A DNA stretch of 64,000 nt. Origin: Alviniconcha marisindica (taxonomy: Eukaryota > Mollusca > Gastropoda > Provannidae). The stretch covers positions 1 to 64,000 of the forward strand of contig JABMCL010001651.1 in the NCBI GenBank assembly GCA_018857735.1. Reading direction: 5' to 3'. Positions 48,788 through 61,541 of the stretch are shown piece after piece. Position numbers and translations under genes: made by a program. The notes beneath the pieces were generated by a model. It was not told the DNA's origin. It searched no databases and was given only the letters and a program-made list of their open reading frames with translations. Position 1 is the stretch's first letter, and each line of letters starts with the position of its first letter.

Positions 48788-49324
48788 GCACGCGTGCGCA
48801 CTGGCGAGACACACAACAATGCACGCACTCACCAAACACACACACACACATACACACACACACCAGATACGCAAAAACGCGCGCGCGCACACACACAGAC
48901 CTTGGCACACCTGTGTTGTGAAATGTTCATGCGATGTGTGGTTATTCGTCAGCAGTTCCACCAGTAAAACTAATACTCCACAGTCCGCCGTGAGCAGGTA
49001 TGTTTTGTACTAGAACCCAACTTTTAGCTGACCCCCCCCCCCGCCTCTTCCCCTACACTCTCTCTGTCTCTCTGCATGCAGCATGCTCACTGTATCGGCT
49101 GTTCCGCCTTAGATGTACTAACTGACAGAGCGAGGAGTGGGAGACTTGTAACATTTGTAATGCATGTTGTAACTGCTAGTATTAGCACGTCGAAAGAGTA
49201 GAGAAAGCGATTAACTAGAAGTACAAAAAAAAAGAAAACAACACAATTCTGCACACATGATGTATTCACGCACACATGATGTGTTCACACGTACGCGCAC
49301 ACATGCACGCACGCACGCACACAC

Positions 49325-49520
49325 ACATATTCCAGCTATAATCTTGTAACGAGTGTTACGTGTTGGTTGCGGGAACTAATCGTGTAACGCATTATGTACT
49401 GATTTTGGTTGTGGGAACTAACAGATGTAACATATTGGTTGCTGAAGGTAGTTGTGTAACATATTAACGCATTGGTTGTTGGGGCTAGTCATGCAGCATA
49501 TACAACACATTGGTTTTGCG
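49325..49520 (+). repeat. ~50-bp degenerate repeat
   Basis: Blocks TTGGTTG(C/T)GGGAACTA and GTGTAACGCATTATGTACTG alternate about four times with changes. Confidence 0.75.
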
Positions 49521-49894
49521 GTAGCTGTTGTTCTGTCCCTTGAATTGTTGAGGAACTTGAGATACTACCTGCGGGCACAGAGCTAAGGACAGCACACAAT
49601 CGATCGCCTGGAGGAGAGAGGCGTGGAAAGAGGAAGCGCTAAACGATCCGCCTTGAAAGGACTGATGACAGAGGGCCTCTATCAATCGGACGAACATTGG
49701 AACTGTTTCAAAGGCAACGTTGGGGAAACTTCAGAGAGACGGGATAGAGCGCATATGGGCTTTTCCGAGCGCATAGATACCATTTTGAACTGAACTGACC
49801 TCTCCCCCACGCACCCTCTCCCCCCCTCCCTCCCCCACCCCCAACCACCAAAGTAATAGACAAATATATGGCGCTGGCGTAGGGGCAAAACTGT

Positions 49895-50211
49895 GAGTGA
49901 GTAAACATGGTGCTTAACGTCCACAGAAGCCGTACGGCTTATTAGGGACGGGGAGAAGGGGGGGGGGGGGGGGGGGGGGGGGGGAGAAGGGAGATTATAT
50001 ACCTATCGCTACACTGTCACCGCCAGAATGACTTCTGCATTAAGGAGGGCAGCGATGAGAGCCATTTTAATGTTTCTGTAGGAAGTGATGGACAAAGTCA
50101 CACGACAGTGTCCACAAACCACAACCTTTTTGAAGATAAAGGAGAGCCGAAGCGGTATCGAACCGAGGTCCTCCCGCTTACCAGCCTTACCGCTAGGCCA
50201 AACCGGCTCAC
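49895..50211 (-). mobile_element. SINE family B copy with 11-bp target-site duplication
   Basis: Minus-strand tRNA-headed SINE: head GTGAGCCGGTTTGGCCTAGC, box B GGTTCGATACC, body with GGCTCTCATCGCTGCCC and CATTCTGGCGGTGACAGTG, a G/C tract and the tail GTCCCTAATAAGCC-like TTAAGCACCATGTTTAC. Flanked by GGCAAAACTGT at 49884-49894 and 50212-50222, a target-site duplication. Confidence 0.9.
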
Positions 50212-50866
50212 GGCAAAACTGTTCAGGGATAGCAAGTTTCCGCGCTGGGCTTCGCAGATGTCTGTGGATGTGAGATTGATGTTCTGCGCATGCAGCAAGC
50301 GTTTCCAGAGGCGAAAAGACAAAACAAACAACAAAAAACACGGCGACATCAGCAACAAGAGCAACAAGCGACAATAGCAGCAGCAAAGAATGAACGCGGG
50401 TCCAAATTGTGAATGGTTATATTTCGCACGCAATTTTGACTCAATACAGAGTTTAGAAGAAGAAGAAGAGTTTAGAAGAAGAAGAAGAACAACAGAAAGA
50501 AGGAAAAGGAAAGACGGGAGAGGACACATGCGCGTTCCCTGGATCTTCTAGCGAAAAAACAACAACCCGTGTACAACCCCTCTCAAAGCCCCCCCCCCCC
50601 CCCTCTCAAAGCCCCCCCCCCCCTCCCCCCCAACCACCCCCAACCGTCTTTTCCCCACTTTGTTCTTTTGAAATCCTTTTTAGATTTTATTTTGAGCCAA
50701 TGCGGGCCTCTGATACTGATAAAACACAGTGTGACGCATACAACATTGGTTATTGACTGCAACATTGCAGATGTAGATGAATCATCTCAGAATGGGGGGC
50801 ATCATATTGTATTGATGTCTTGGCTTGGCCACATGACTGAACCGTCAGATTTTGATTTTTGATTTT

Positions 50867-51255
50867 GTTAAAATTATATTTATTAGCAGCAAAACTGGTT
50901 TTCAGAGCACGCGAACCTGATCGTGTGCATGCAGCCTCTTCTTTAAGCTCTTCATTGGTTGCCGGTCCAAGCCAGAATAGATTACAAGGTATCAACTATC
51001 TGTCACAACTGCTACTCTGACTCAGCCCCTGCCTGCCTCTCTGGCCTTCTCACTGTGGACCCCCCTTCTAGGCGGCTTCGTTCTTCTGCAGACACACGGA
51101 CACTTTAATTCGCATCCCCAGTGTTAAACTGAAACCTTTGACTGATGCTCTTTCTTTTGCGTGTGCTCCAAAGCCATGGAATTATCTCCCTTCTGACACC
51201 CGTCACATTTAGTCCTGTGCCTTCAGAACAGCGTTAAAGACTGACCTCTACAAAT
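50867..51255 (+). pseudogene. Non-LTR retrotransposon (LINE) reverse-transcriptase C-terminal fragment
   Basis: Plus-strand reading gives blocks like LVFRAREPDRVHA, SLHWLPVQARIDYKVSTICH, DSAPACLSGLLTVDPPSRRL, RSSADTRTL, PKPWNYLPSDTRH, AFRTALKTDLYK, a pattern I know from the C-terminal region of LINE ORF2 proteins. It is broken by in-frame stops after DTRTL and DTRHI, so it is dead. It continues after the SINE at 51607-51700. Confidence 0.85.
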
Positions 51256-51590
51256 GTGAGCCGGTTTGGCCTAGCGGTAAGACGTTAGGCTGGTAAGCGG
51301 AGGGACCTCGGTTCGAATCCGCTTCGGCTCTCCTTTCTCTTCAAAGGTTGTGGTCTGTGGACACTGTCTTGAGGCTTTGTCCCTCACAATTATGAAACAT
51401 TAAAATGGCTCTCGTCGCTGCCCACCTTAATGCATAAATCATTCTGGTGGTGACAGTGCAGCGATAGGTATATAATCTCCCCCCCTCCCCCCCCCCCCCC
51501 CCCACGCCCACCTCCATACCCCCTTCCCCCCTTCTCCCCGTCCCTAATAAACCTTATGGGTTCTGTGGACGTTAAGCACCATGTTTACTT
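51256..51590 (+). mobile_element. SINE family B copy inserted in a LINE fragment, 16-bp target-site duplication
   Basis: Complete plus-strand copy from GTGAGCCGGTTTGGCCTAGC to GTTAAGCACCATGTTTACTT. Flanked by ACTGACCTCTACAAAT at 51240-51255 and 51591-51606, so both boundaries are exact. The host sequence is the 3' end of a LINE. Confidence 0.93.
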
Positions 51591-52209
51591 ACTGACCTCT
51601 ACAAATAATACCACAGCTGGTTTTGAATTCCGTCTTCTGTTGTTTGCCCCCCTCCCTTCCCTCCTTCCTCTTTCTCTCATCCCTTCTTTCTGTACGCCCG
51701 CCTGCGTGTGTGTGTGTGTGTGTTATATGTAAACCTGTGTGTGTGTGTTTATATATGTAATATCTATATAATCACGCGCGTGCGTGTGTGTGTTGTGCGA
51801 GGAATACAGTATCACGTTTAGATATTAATTTCGAGGTTTCATGCATGCATTTTGTTGACCGTGTAAAGCGCGGTCTGTTCACCCTTGTCCGTTAGATACC
51901 GCGCCATAGAAAGGACCGCTATCATCATTATTATTATTATTATCATCATCATCATAGAAGTAGTAACAAAATCCATATTGACAGCGCTTTGATTATGGGG
52001 ACCTGCTGCTTGCATTATGGCACAGCAGGATGTGGTAACGTTGCTGAGATAATGATGATAATAGATGGCTCTTAAAGTAAACATGGCGCTCAACGTCCAC
52101 TGAAACCACCAGGCTGATTAGGGACGGGAGATGGCTCTTATAGATGGCTCTTATCTTACTGCAGCGCAAATCTGTTAACATGGCAAAAACTCTGTGCGCT
52201 GACACACAC

Positions 52210-52246
<37 letters not shown>

Positions 52247-52260
52247 AGATATACACATGC

Positions 52261-52609
52261 AGTGAGCCGGTTTGGCCTAGCGGTAAGGCGTTAGGCTGGT
52301 AAGCAGAGGGGTCTCGGTTCGAATCCGCTTCGGCTCTCCCTTCTATTCAAATGTTGTCTGTTGACACTGTCGTGTGATTATGTCCCTCACAATTAACGAA
52401 ACCTTAAAATAGCTCTCATCGCTGCCCATGTTAATGCAGGAGTCATTCTGGCGGTGACAGTGTAGTGATAGTTATATAATCTACATCTCTCCCCCTCTCC
52501 CCCAACTTTCATACCCCCTTCCCCCCCCCCCCCCCCCCCCCCGTCTCCTCGTCCCTAATAAGCCTTGTGGTTTTTGTGGGCGTTAAGCACCCTGTTCACT
52601 CATATATTT
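52261..52609 (+). mobile_element. SINE family B copy with 10-bp target-site duplication
   Basis: Plus-strand copy beginning AGTGAGCCGGTTTGGCC with box B CGGTTCGAATCCG, ending in the CGTTAAGCACC tail. Flanked by ATACACATGC at 52251-52260 and 52610-52619. Confidence 0.9.
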
Positions 52610-53369
52610 ATACACATGCTCTATGCTCGCAGAAATGGTCTACCTACGTTTGTGAAAAAACCTGTCTAAACAGGAAGGTCTAGAGTTCGGTTTGGAAGTT
52701 GACAGAAGTGGGGTGGAAGGGGGGGGGGGGGGGGGGGGTCTGAGACTGGCCGATCGCGTGGCTGGACCGTTTAGGTGTAATCACTGAAACTGGCGCAGCA
52801 GCGTTGTGACTGCAGTTAGGGACTTGTTGCACACGGCACAGCGCAGCGCAGCACCAAAGACCCGATTGTCGTCCTGTGGCTAGACGGTCTCTGACAGTGC
52901 AGCAGATCGCGGGACTGTTAAATGGAACGGTCCGTTACTGATACTTAACAGTGAAACCCAACGCAACGTTGTGAGTGCAGCGGGGACTTGCTGCAGCACA
53001 GTGATAATAATACTACTAATACCATTGAGGCGTAACAAATTTTCTGTCTCGCTGTTGCCCACTGTGCAAGCACAACACGCTTATTCACATACGTACATGC
53101 GTTTCAGTTGGTGACATTTGCTAATAGCAGATACGCACGCAAGCGAATACTGACTTGACAATATATCTATTTACACACGTAGTAACTTCAGTAATGTAAA
53201 ACTAGTACGCCCCAAATACTGGTGGACTGGGCATAATAAACCAAGTTACTTACATGCAAAACATATAAAATGAATATACTAAAAAAAAATTTTTTTTTTA
53301 AATAGACGTACGCGCAAACACACGCAGGGACGCGCACACACGCGCACGCGCACACACGCACACACAAAC

Positions 53370-53372
53370 ACG

Positions 53373-53447
<75 letters not shown>
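53370..53447. repeat. (CA)n microsatellite
   Basis: About 70 bp of CA following GC-richer CGCACA arrays at 53310-53365. Confidence 0.97.
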
Positions 53448-53448
<1 letters not shown>

Positions 53449-53679
53449 CACATATATATATACACACACACACGCATGCGGGCGAAGGACCAAAGACCTT
53501 GCAGCTCAGCTATCGTCCTCTGGAGACCCAGTGCGGTCGACACGACGTTGAGGCCCAATTATGAAACGAACTCTGCGTAGCTGGATGGTCTGTGACAGTA
53601 CACAGCAACGCAGTGGAGATCGCATGACAAGACCATTAGATTCCACAGCGAGGCACGCCTAAAAGGCGTACACTCCGAG

Positions 53680-53865
53680 CCTCGCTTTCCGGCACCTTCC
53701 TCCAAACTCTGCCAGAACTGGTAATATACACCACTGAAGGGGCACTCTCTGTCTCCGCGCAGCTGTCCACCGACGCTGTCAGCGCTGTCCGAAAGGTTCG
53801 GGTACTAACAAGGCTGTGGCAGCAACATAGCGTCCAAGCACACGCGTAAACGCGAGGCGCGTCCG
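53680..53865 (+). repeat. Dispersed repeat family C, copy 2
   Basis: GGCACCTTCCTCCAAACTCT, CCACTGAAGGGGCACTCTCT, CTGTCCACCGACGCTGTCAG and CAGCAACATAGCGTCCAAGC match the 23.2-kb copy in the same orientation. Confidence 0.8.
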
Positions 53866-53869
53866 CTCA

Positions 53870-54535
53870 ACAACAACAAACAAATCTGAAACAAGAATGA
53901 CTGCTAGCGTTCTAAAACAAGATCCAAACACGTAAAAGACGAAGGGGATTACCCCGAAAATTTGCTGGTTTTTGTCTTGTCCTAACAAATAGCGTTCTTT
54001 TGAACCTTTTATGTGTTTGAACTAGTAGTGCAATCTGTTCATTTTACAGCACAGTAACACAGGTTAAACATTAGAAATCAGCGTAGAACCTGTAAAACTA
54101 ACAGTTCTAAGATACAGGTTGTGGGATGTGCTAATTACTTAGCTGAACTCTAACGGGCAGCATTAAAGGAACCAGCCTTCTCAGTTTAACACGCGTCTTG
54201 CCCAAGAAGGCTGGCTTCTCGCCAACAGGTAAAAGAGATCAAATACACAAACTTGAGGATTGTACGTTAAGAATGCTCCCTTGGTTTGTAGTTTCATTTT
54301 TTAGAATCTTGCCAGCGTCAGTGCCGAGCTAGGGTGACTGCACGGACTGTAGAAAAGACAGTCGCGTGTCGCAGCTAACCCTGACGGTTAGCCGCAGTCT
54401 CTTTGATCTTGGTCCTTGCCTGGCATGAGCACGTAACGCTGTGCCCGAGGCTGTGTGTGTGTGTGCAACACGGGGCGAGATAGGACCCTTGTGTGCAGCC
54501 AGTCTCTCTAGTTCTTTGTGTTATGTTGTTGCCCT

Positions 54536-54566
<31 letters not shown>

Positions 54567-54662
54567 GTGCATGCGTGCGCGTGGTTTGTGTGTGTGTGTG
54601 TGTGCTGGTGTGTGTGTGCTGATGTGTGTGTGTGTCCTGGTGTGTTTGTGTGTGTGTCCTAG

Positions 54663-54695
<33 letters not shown>

Positions 54696-55745
54696 TTGTT
54701 TTGTTTATCAGTTTGTCTTCTTGTTGTTGGTTATTGTTTTACTGGCGAAGCTAAGGTTTCAAAATGATAATACAACCAAAGGAGCATTGCAAAACGAAAT
54801 CTTTGATTTCGAAGTGCTTTTCCTCGACCGCTCAGTAAGTGATCTGCCCGTTGGGTACACAACACACTTTCTGTGTGAAGGCTAGCTCCTTTAACTAAAC
54901 CGTGAGCAAGGCTGGTGATCGGTTGGAGCAGTAGCAGTGTAGCACCACGTGTAACATGCTGGTTGTGGGATCTGTTACAGCGCAATGACACAGTGGGGAG
55001 GCGGATGAACCGATACAAAAGTGTTACATGGCCCAGGTATTTTGTACTCTTCGGAGGCTGGTGGTGCTTTTTCGCCAGTGTTTTTAACCCTTGTATTCCA
55101 AGTTGCCAAGCACTGTTGTATGTAGTATGCTGTGTGTGCTTGCCCTTCCCCACTTCCTTCCTTCCTTCCTTCCTTTCTTCCTTCTATCGCTGTGTGCAGT
55201 TATGCTTAACAGTCTCGCTTGATGTGTTATCCGTTTATTGTTAACCGCGCTGTCGCGTGATCCAGTGTTTTTGTCGGTGTTTGTACCCTGCACTCGAGTG
55301 AAGGCTTTATGATATGTATGTACGTATGTATGCACCCTCTATCCACAATTATTGGCTTCGGTGTTTGTACCCTGCACTCAAGCAAAGACTGCGTGATAAT
55401 TATGTGGATATGTGTATGTATGCATGCATCCTGTGACCACAGTTTCTGGTGGCTTCAGTGTTTGTACCTTGCACTCAAGTAAAGACTGCATGATAATTAT
55501 GTATATATATATGTATGTACGTATGCATCCTGTAACCACGATTACTGGCTTCAGTGTTTGTACCATACACTCAAGCATAGACAGTGTGATAATTATGTAT
55601 ATGTGTATGTATGCACCCCATAGCCACGATTACTGGCTCCCTGCGCTCTTTTGCCTTTTCGCATTGTATTTGCGAGATGTGGCCATTGCTGCTGTATTCT
55701 TGTATTATTGTCAATGTTTGAAGCTTATGTGCCTGCATGTTTTAG

Positions 55746-55814
<69 letters not shown>

Positions 55815-57395
55815 AAGGTGTATTGTAAAGTGCTTTGGACCAATGCAGTTGCGTGTGGCACCACACACATTTTGTATTGTTGTTTATTTGTGTGTGTGTG
55901 TGCGTGTGCGTGTGCGTGTGCGTGCGTGTGTGTGTGTTGTCTTTGATTAAAGTCACTAAACCTTTGTATTCCTTCTTTACTCAGTGTACCGAACCTTGTT
56001 AAATGTGTTGTTTAGCAGTTACTCCTATGACCGCAGAATTTGCTTTGTCATCCCTCTGTTTAGCATGTTGACCCAGCCTTTATTCAGTGGGTTAAGCTGA
56101 GTTCAGTATGCAAACATTTTATTCATCTTGGTAATCTTTGGTGAACCTCGGATTTTGTCTTAGAACCTTTATTTCATTGACTGTGTTAGAGTTTCCCTTA
56201 GTTTTTAGTCTGTTGTTTTAATGTCAGCTCTTTATTCGATGTGCTTCTGATATTCAGTATTTTTCTCTCTTATTCATTGTGTTTGCACTTTTATTTAGTG
56301 TGCTTATCCTTGTGTTCATTTGGTAATTGTTGCTTTCACTTAGTCATCAGTTCCATGCTTAGAGGATCAGATCTGTGTTAATGTGTAATATTCGACATGT
56401 TTTAGGGATTTGTTCAATGTGCTTACCTTTGTGTTTGGTGTGCTTATAGCCTTTCATTTTTAATGTGTAACCCTGAATTGTTGAGTGCCTTGAATGTGTA
56501 TTGTATAGTTAAGTAAATTCAGTGGGTTAGACCTTGTTCTGGTTTGTGTAATTGCATCATTTTTGTAAAACAAACGCCCTCTCCCCCTGTTGTCACAAGA
56601 CAGTAAAATCATCAACAACAACAACAACGAAACTGTAAAATTGTACAGGCTGCCAGAATTGGTGGTGGGTGTGTGGGGGGGGGGGGGGGGGGGGGGGTTG
56701 CATCCAGTCAACCTGGTTGAAGGAAAAAAAAAAGAGAAGAGGAAAATCAAATCAAATCAAAATCAAATCTAGCTTTAACATGAACACTTCTTGTCTAGAC
56801 AGAATAAAACCAACAACAATGTGTGCGTTGTCAGCGGATCTTCCTTCCCACAAGCAGACTAACTGACAATCATACAGTAATATTTTTGAGATTTGGATTT
56901 TTTCTCCTTTTTTTTCTTTTTCTTTTTTCTTTTTTTCTTTTTTTCTTTTTGAAAACGATAGCAAATATGATTAAGTCGCTTGTCAGATTACTGACCCGGC
57001 TGCACATTAATTTTTTTAACCCAGATTTGCTGACAACGCTCAAAGCTCTCTCTGTCTCTCTCTGTCTCTGTCTGTCTGTCTGTCTCTATCGTTTGATCAT
57101 TTTCTCATATACTTAAAGCAGTTCTGTTCGTGGCCTCCAATTTGTTTTGGTTCATAAAAAAGAAAAAGGTTTATGCTGTGCATCTCACATTGCAATTCGA
57201 ATTGTGGTTCACATGTAACTATAAAGTTATAGTAAATGGAGATTTCTATAGCACCGTGTTACTGACTGAAAGAGATTCACTGCGCTTTACAGCAAACTAG
57301 CGTACTTACTAAAGTCACATGATAGGCCTGCAAAGAAAAAACATGTACTAAAGAAGAAAAACGGTAAATCAAACTCGCGCAGTAAATCAAACACG
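53870..57395. other. No gene recognised
   Basis: Contains a small inverted repeat ACCAGCCTTCT / AGAAGGCTGGC near 54175-54213, TG tracts at 54530-54700 and 55748-55810, the 98-bp array and a poly-G tract at 56675. Sequence at 55830-56560 is unique and T-rich. Confidence 0.55.
55268..55645 (+). repeat. ~98-bp tandem repeat, 4 units
   Basis: GTGTTTGTACCCTGCACTCA, ATGATAATTATGTATATG and CCACGATTACTGGCTTC blocks, each unit with a TATG/TACG-rich core. Confidence 0.93.
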
Positions 57396-57399
57396 CACG

Positions 57400-57576
57400 C
57401 ACGCATGCATGCATGCACACACGCACGCACGGATGCACGCACGCAGACACACACACACACACACACACATGCACGCACGCACGCGCGCACGCACGCACGC
57501 GCCCACACACATGCACGAACGCATGCACACACACACACACACACACACAACACACACACACACACACACACACCTC

Positions 57577-57618
<42 letters not shown>

Positions 57619-57622
57619 ACAT
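57400..57622. repeat. Compound CA / CGCA / CT microsatellite
   Basis: Over 200 bp of CACGCA, CACACA and CTCTCT blocks with no other content. Confidence 0.97.
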
Positions 57623-58248
57623 AGTAAGACGTTGATCTCTAACATGGACATGCTGTACGGTTCACATTTGTGCCCCATTTTGGTTTCCCTTTTGAAGTAA
57701 CGGCTTTCATCATCGCATCTTAGGCACGCTCTAGCGTCAAATTCCACTGGCCTAATCTCTTCAAAAGGAAATTGGTTGCTGTCACCGCTTCACGAAGCAA
57801 TTTTCTCTGTCGGATAATCACTCTAAAATTATCAGTGGCTGTTGTCATTTTGTGGGCAGAAAATGTTGTTGTTGTTGTTGCTGCTGCTGCTGTCGGTAAC
57901 GAGTAGAAACTGATGCAATTGAAGATGTGTTGGTTTGCAGTTGCAGTTGTGAGCAGAAGTTGCAGCTTGGGTGAATATTATGTAGTAGTAGTATGAGTAG
58001 TAGTAGTGCCTTAGTAATAGTTTACTTGGCAGTGTTGTCAGCGTGCCTTTAACCCTGTTAATGTTATGATAACCCTGCATGTGCATAACTGTTCTATCAC
58101 AGCGGAGTCTCTTCTTTTTTTTGCATGAGATTTGAAAATAGCCCACAGGTAAGTGCATGGGATTTTTTTTTTTTTTTTAAAAGTAAAGGGTAGGCTAACA
58201 CATAACTTGAATATATTCAATAGAAATTGGGTCTTAGCGAGGGGGCTA

Positions 58249-58309
<61 letters not shown>

Positions 58310-58520
58310 AACTCGAACGAACAAAAATTGTGTTTCAAGTCACGCAAGATCAAAGCATAAAGGTTGAACGTTGATTTTAATGGGACAATGCTTTGCTTAC
58401 ACACATTGTTCAGGGTAGACCCCCCACCACTCCCCCTACCGCCACCCCCACCCCGCCCCTCCCTTCCCGTCTTCAAGCAACAAAAAGACTGCTAATACAC
58501 CAACAAACGAAGAGTTTTAA

Positions 58521-58718
58521 CCCTTTCGCTGCCCTTATGACGTGTTTCGTTTCTGTCAGTAAGACGTCATAAGACGACCTGCTGGACTTGGTTTCTCGTG
58601 CACGCTCAGCAGAACCAAAGCTGAACAGAACGAACATTTGGGGATGGCTGAATCCCTCTGCGAGACTCCTCTTTGAAGAGACTGCATCAGCAGCACACAT
58701 TCTCTGGCAGCGAAAGGG
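58521..58718. mobile_element. piggyBac-type MITE (198 bp)
   Basis: Perfect 13-bp TIRs CCCTTTCGCTGCC and GGCAGCGAAAGGG flanked by TTAA at 58517-58520 and 58719-58722. TIRs differ from the 7952 copy at a few positions, so it is the same superfamily but a different subfamily; the interior contains TTATGACGT and ACGTCATAA as an inner inverted repeat. Confidence 0.9.
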
Positions 58719-59454
58719 TTAAGACAAGCGGGACAGATTTCACCCCTCTCATCATTTTGCTGGTGTATTCGTAACTTGAAAATGAACGTTTGCGCAGCTT
58801 TTGTATTGTCTGGGCTCTGATTAAAATAAGCATTCCTTTCAACATGTTGCGCGTTTCGATCTTGTTTCAGAACTTTGGCAGTCCAAAACGCGGTTTCATT
58901 TTTCTTTCTTTCACCCTGATACAACCGTAATGGTTGACTGGGCGTAAAACACCTAGTTACTTACCATACTACTGAAGGTGGCTCTCGTCGCTGCCCGTCT
59001 TTGTGCAGGAGTCGTGCATTCTGGTGGTCAGAGACATCTCGGCGTTGAACCAAGCCTAACCTTAAAACAAAACCCTCGATTTTCGACGTTATTTAAAATA
59101 AAATAAAATAATGATAAAAATTGTTGAAAAAAGGCTGGTGGTTTTGTACAAAACCAGGTCCAAGAACGCTGTTATAGTCTTGGTCGTTTTGCCCTGAAAT
59201 GACAAACCCCAACCAAACAGTTACTGGCATCGCGCTCTCTCTCACTCCCTCTGTCTCTGTCTGTCTGTATCTGTCTGTCTCTGTCTGTGTGCCTGTCTGT
59301 GTCTCTGTCTGTCTCTCTCTCTCTCTGCCTCTCTCTGTGTCTGCCTGTCTCTCTCTCTCTGTCTCTTTCTGTCTAACCCCCACCCTCACACACTCTGTCT
59401 CTCTTGACTTTCTCATGTTTTTATGTTGTTTGATATATAAAAAAAAAAAAAATA

Positions 59455-59497
<43 letters not shown>

Positions 59498-59878
59498 CAT
59501 ATATGAATTATTATATATGCTCGTAGCGTTTACTGTAAGCGTAGCTTGTTTAATGCTCATGTACTAACCATTCTACTTGCCCATATTTACATGAGCGTGA
59601 ATATCAACGTGGCTTAAACCGAGGCTGTTAGAGCCCCTTTAACCGGCAGACAAAACGGGATTGTATTCGCCCTTCAAGCGTGACTTGATTGATCAGTTGA
59701 GCGGTGAGTGCATGCGGGCGGTAGCTCTAAGCTAAATGCACCTCGGCACCGGTCGTGGCTTATGCAGAGGGGTACATTACAACACGACGGGAGAGGCCGT
59801 GGTGGTGGTGTAGGTGATGGGGGTGTTGGTGTTGGGGAGACATATGTTGAATGCATGGAATCTCTGTTGGTGTATACC

Positions 59879-59879
<1 letters not shown>

Positions 59880-59936
<57 letters not shown>

Positions 59937-59945
59937 TACGCGCGT
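59880..59945. repeat. (TG)n microsatellite
   Basis: About 54 bp uninterrupted, preceded by TTGGTGTATACCGGTG, a word repeated at 60049-60070 before a second, shorter TG tract. Confidence 0.96.
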
Positions 59946-60556
59946 GGTGTGTGGTGTGGTGTATGTGTGTGTGAGGGTGGGGGATGTTGGATGGGGCGAG
60001 GTTAGAAAAATAAAAATCATACCCTTTTGTTCAAAGTATTGAACCAGTGTTGGTGTATATACCGGTGTGTGTGTTTGTGTGTGCCCCCCCCCCCCCCCCC
60101 CCCCCCACTCCCACCCTCCCTCCCCCACCCCCACCCTCCAGCCATGGAGCCATGTTGTTTAAGCCTCAGTAGATCTCGCGCAGTGTGGCATTGACACTAC
60201 CAGCAAATGGGGACAGCAAGGCCACTGACTGATTCTGAGTCTAGTCTTTAAGGACTTCAACTGATACCGTTTTGTTGAATCTGTAGCACCTCGTGTGTGC
60301 ACGGCACTCACACACACACTCGCACGCACGCACACACGCACGCACGCACACACACACACACACATACACATACACACACACAGCGAATGAGGAGAGCGAG
60401 AACTCGTTCTGATTCAGAGTCAGGCCTTGAAGTATTATGAACAGTGATCCTGTTCTTTTAAATATGTGGCACTAGTACGCATGCTCTGTCTGTCTGCCTC
60501 AGTCTGTTTCTCTGTCTCTCTCTCTTTCTCTGTGTTTGTTTCCCCTGCCCTCTGTT

Positions 60557-60611
<55 letters not shown>

Positions 60612-61311
60612 CTCTCTCCTGACCCTTCTTAGTTTCCTCCCTCCTCTCTCTTTCTCCCTCCGGAGACCCCATCCCCATCCTTCTCTCCCCTTGCTTGTGA
60701 CTGAGCTTGATTGTCGTGAAGTGACCCAGTGCGGTTGACAGGATGTTAAAATCCAATTACCAACTAACTAACTAACCCCGCGTGACGTCACCTCCCCTCC
60801 CCAACCCTGGAGGAAAAATCCAGTCGGCGGTGCGTGTCCCTGCCGTGCTGTGGATGGTGCTGAAGATGGTGGACTCCCCAGGTATAGGGGAAAAGAGGGG
60901 CATGCACGGCGATGGTGGGCACCCACCAGTCTTAATGAGCTTTCTGCTCGCGACAGCTCACAGGGTTCCAGGCGAGATCAAAGGATCAAGAGATCTTAGA
61001 GGAGGGAGGTGGAGCTGGACCCTCAACTTAGCCCAGAAGAGATCATGAGTAGGGAGGTGGAGCTGGGCTAAGAAAGCTGGACTGCTTTTGCTTTGAGTTG
61101 TCCAGGTTGTTCATCAACAACAGTGCAACGAACATTGTCTTTGTGACTCTGTCCAAGCACAGCAGTTGAAACAGCAATTGCGCAGTGCACAAGTCGCTGG
61201 GCAATGGCGAGGGGACACCGCCTTAACACTTCCATTGTTCTGGCGGCGGTCCACGGTCTCTCCGGTCTTTTTCGGGCGGTTTCCGCGGTCGAGCCTTCAC
61301 TCTGTCGTCCC

Positions 61312-61372
61312 CTTCCCACTCTGTCCCCGTCCCTAATAGGCCATCTCGCCTCCGTGGACGTAAAGCACCAAG
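61312..61372 (+). mobile_element. SINE family B 3'-end fragment
   Basis: CCCCGTCCCTAATAGGCCAT then TCCGTGGACGTAAAGCACCA. Other isolated tails of this family: 36214-36250, 36300-36345, 39563-39612 and 52076-52131 (minus), 40557-40622 (plus). Confidence 0.75.
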
Positions 61373-61499
61373 AAAGAAGGAAAGCGACAGCTCACTCAGG
61401 CAGCTTGCCGTATCATGATATGATGGCCTGCGGGTTTCACCCCGTTGCCGTGGTGATGGTGTGACAAAGTCAGATCAGATTCGGAAACTGGTCGTTGAA

Positions 61500-61541
61500 C
61501 CCCCCCCCTCCCCCCCACCCCCCCCCCCCCCCCCCCCCCCA
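61500..61541. repeat. Poly-C tract, representative of many
   Basis: Long C or G homopolymers occur more than 20 times, for example 3757-3777, 4955-4976, 13933-13956, 14987-15022, 34422-34443, 35402-35423, 47884-47932, 49962-49984, 56675-56697 and 60086-60106. Lengths may be unreliable in any assembly. Confidence 0.9.

Noticed and set aside
54983..55036. Possible small plus-strand exon RNDTVGRRMNRYKSVTWPR with CAG acceptor and GTATTT donor
   Set aside because: Splice signals are plausible, but there is no partner exon and no family match.
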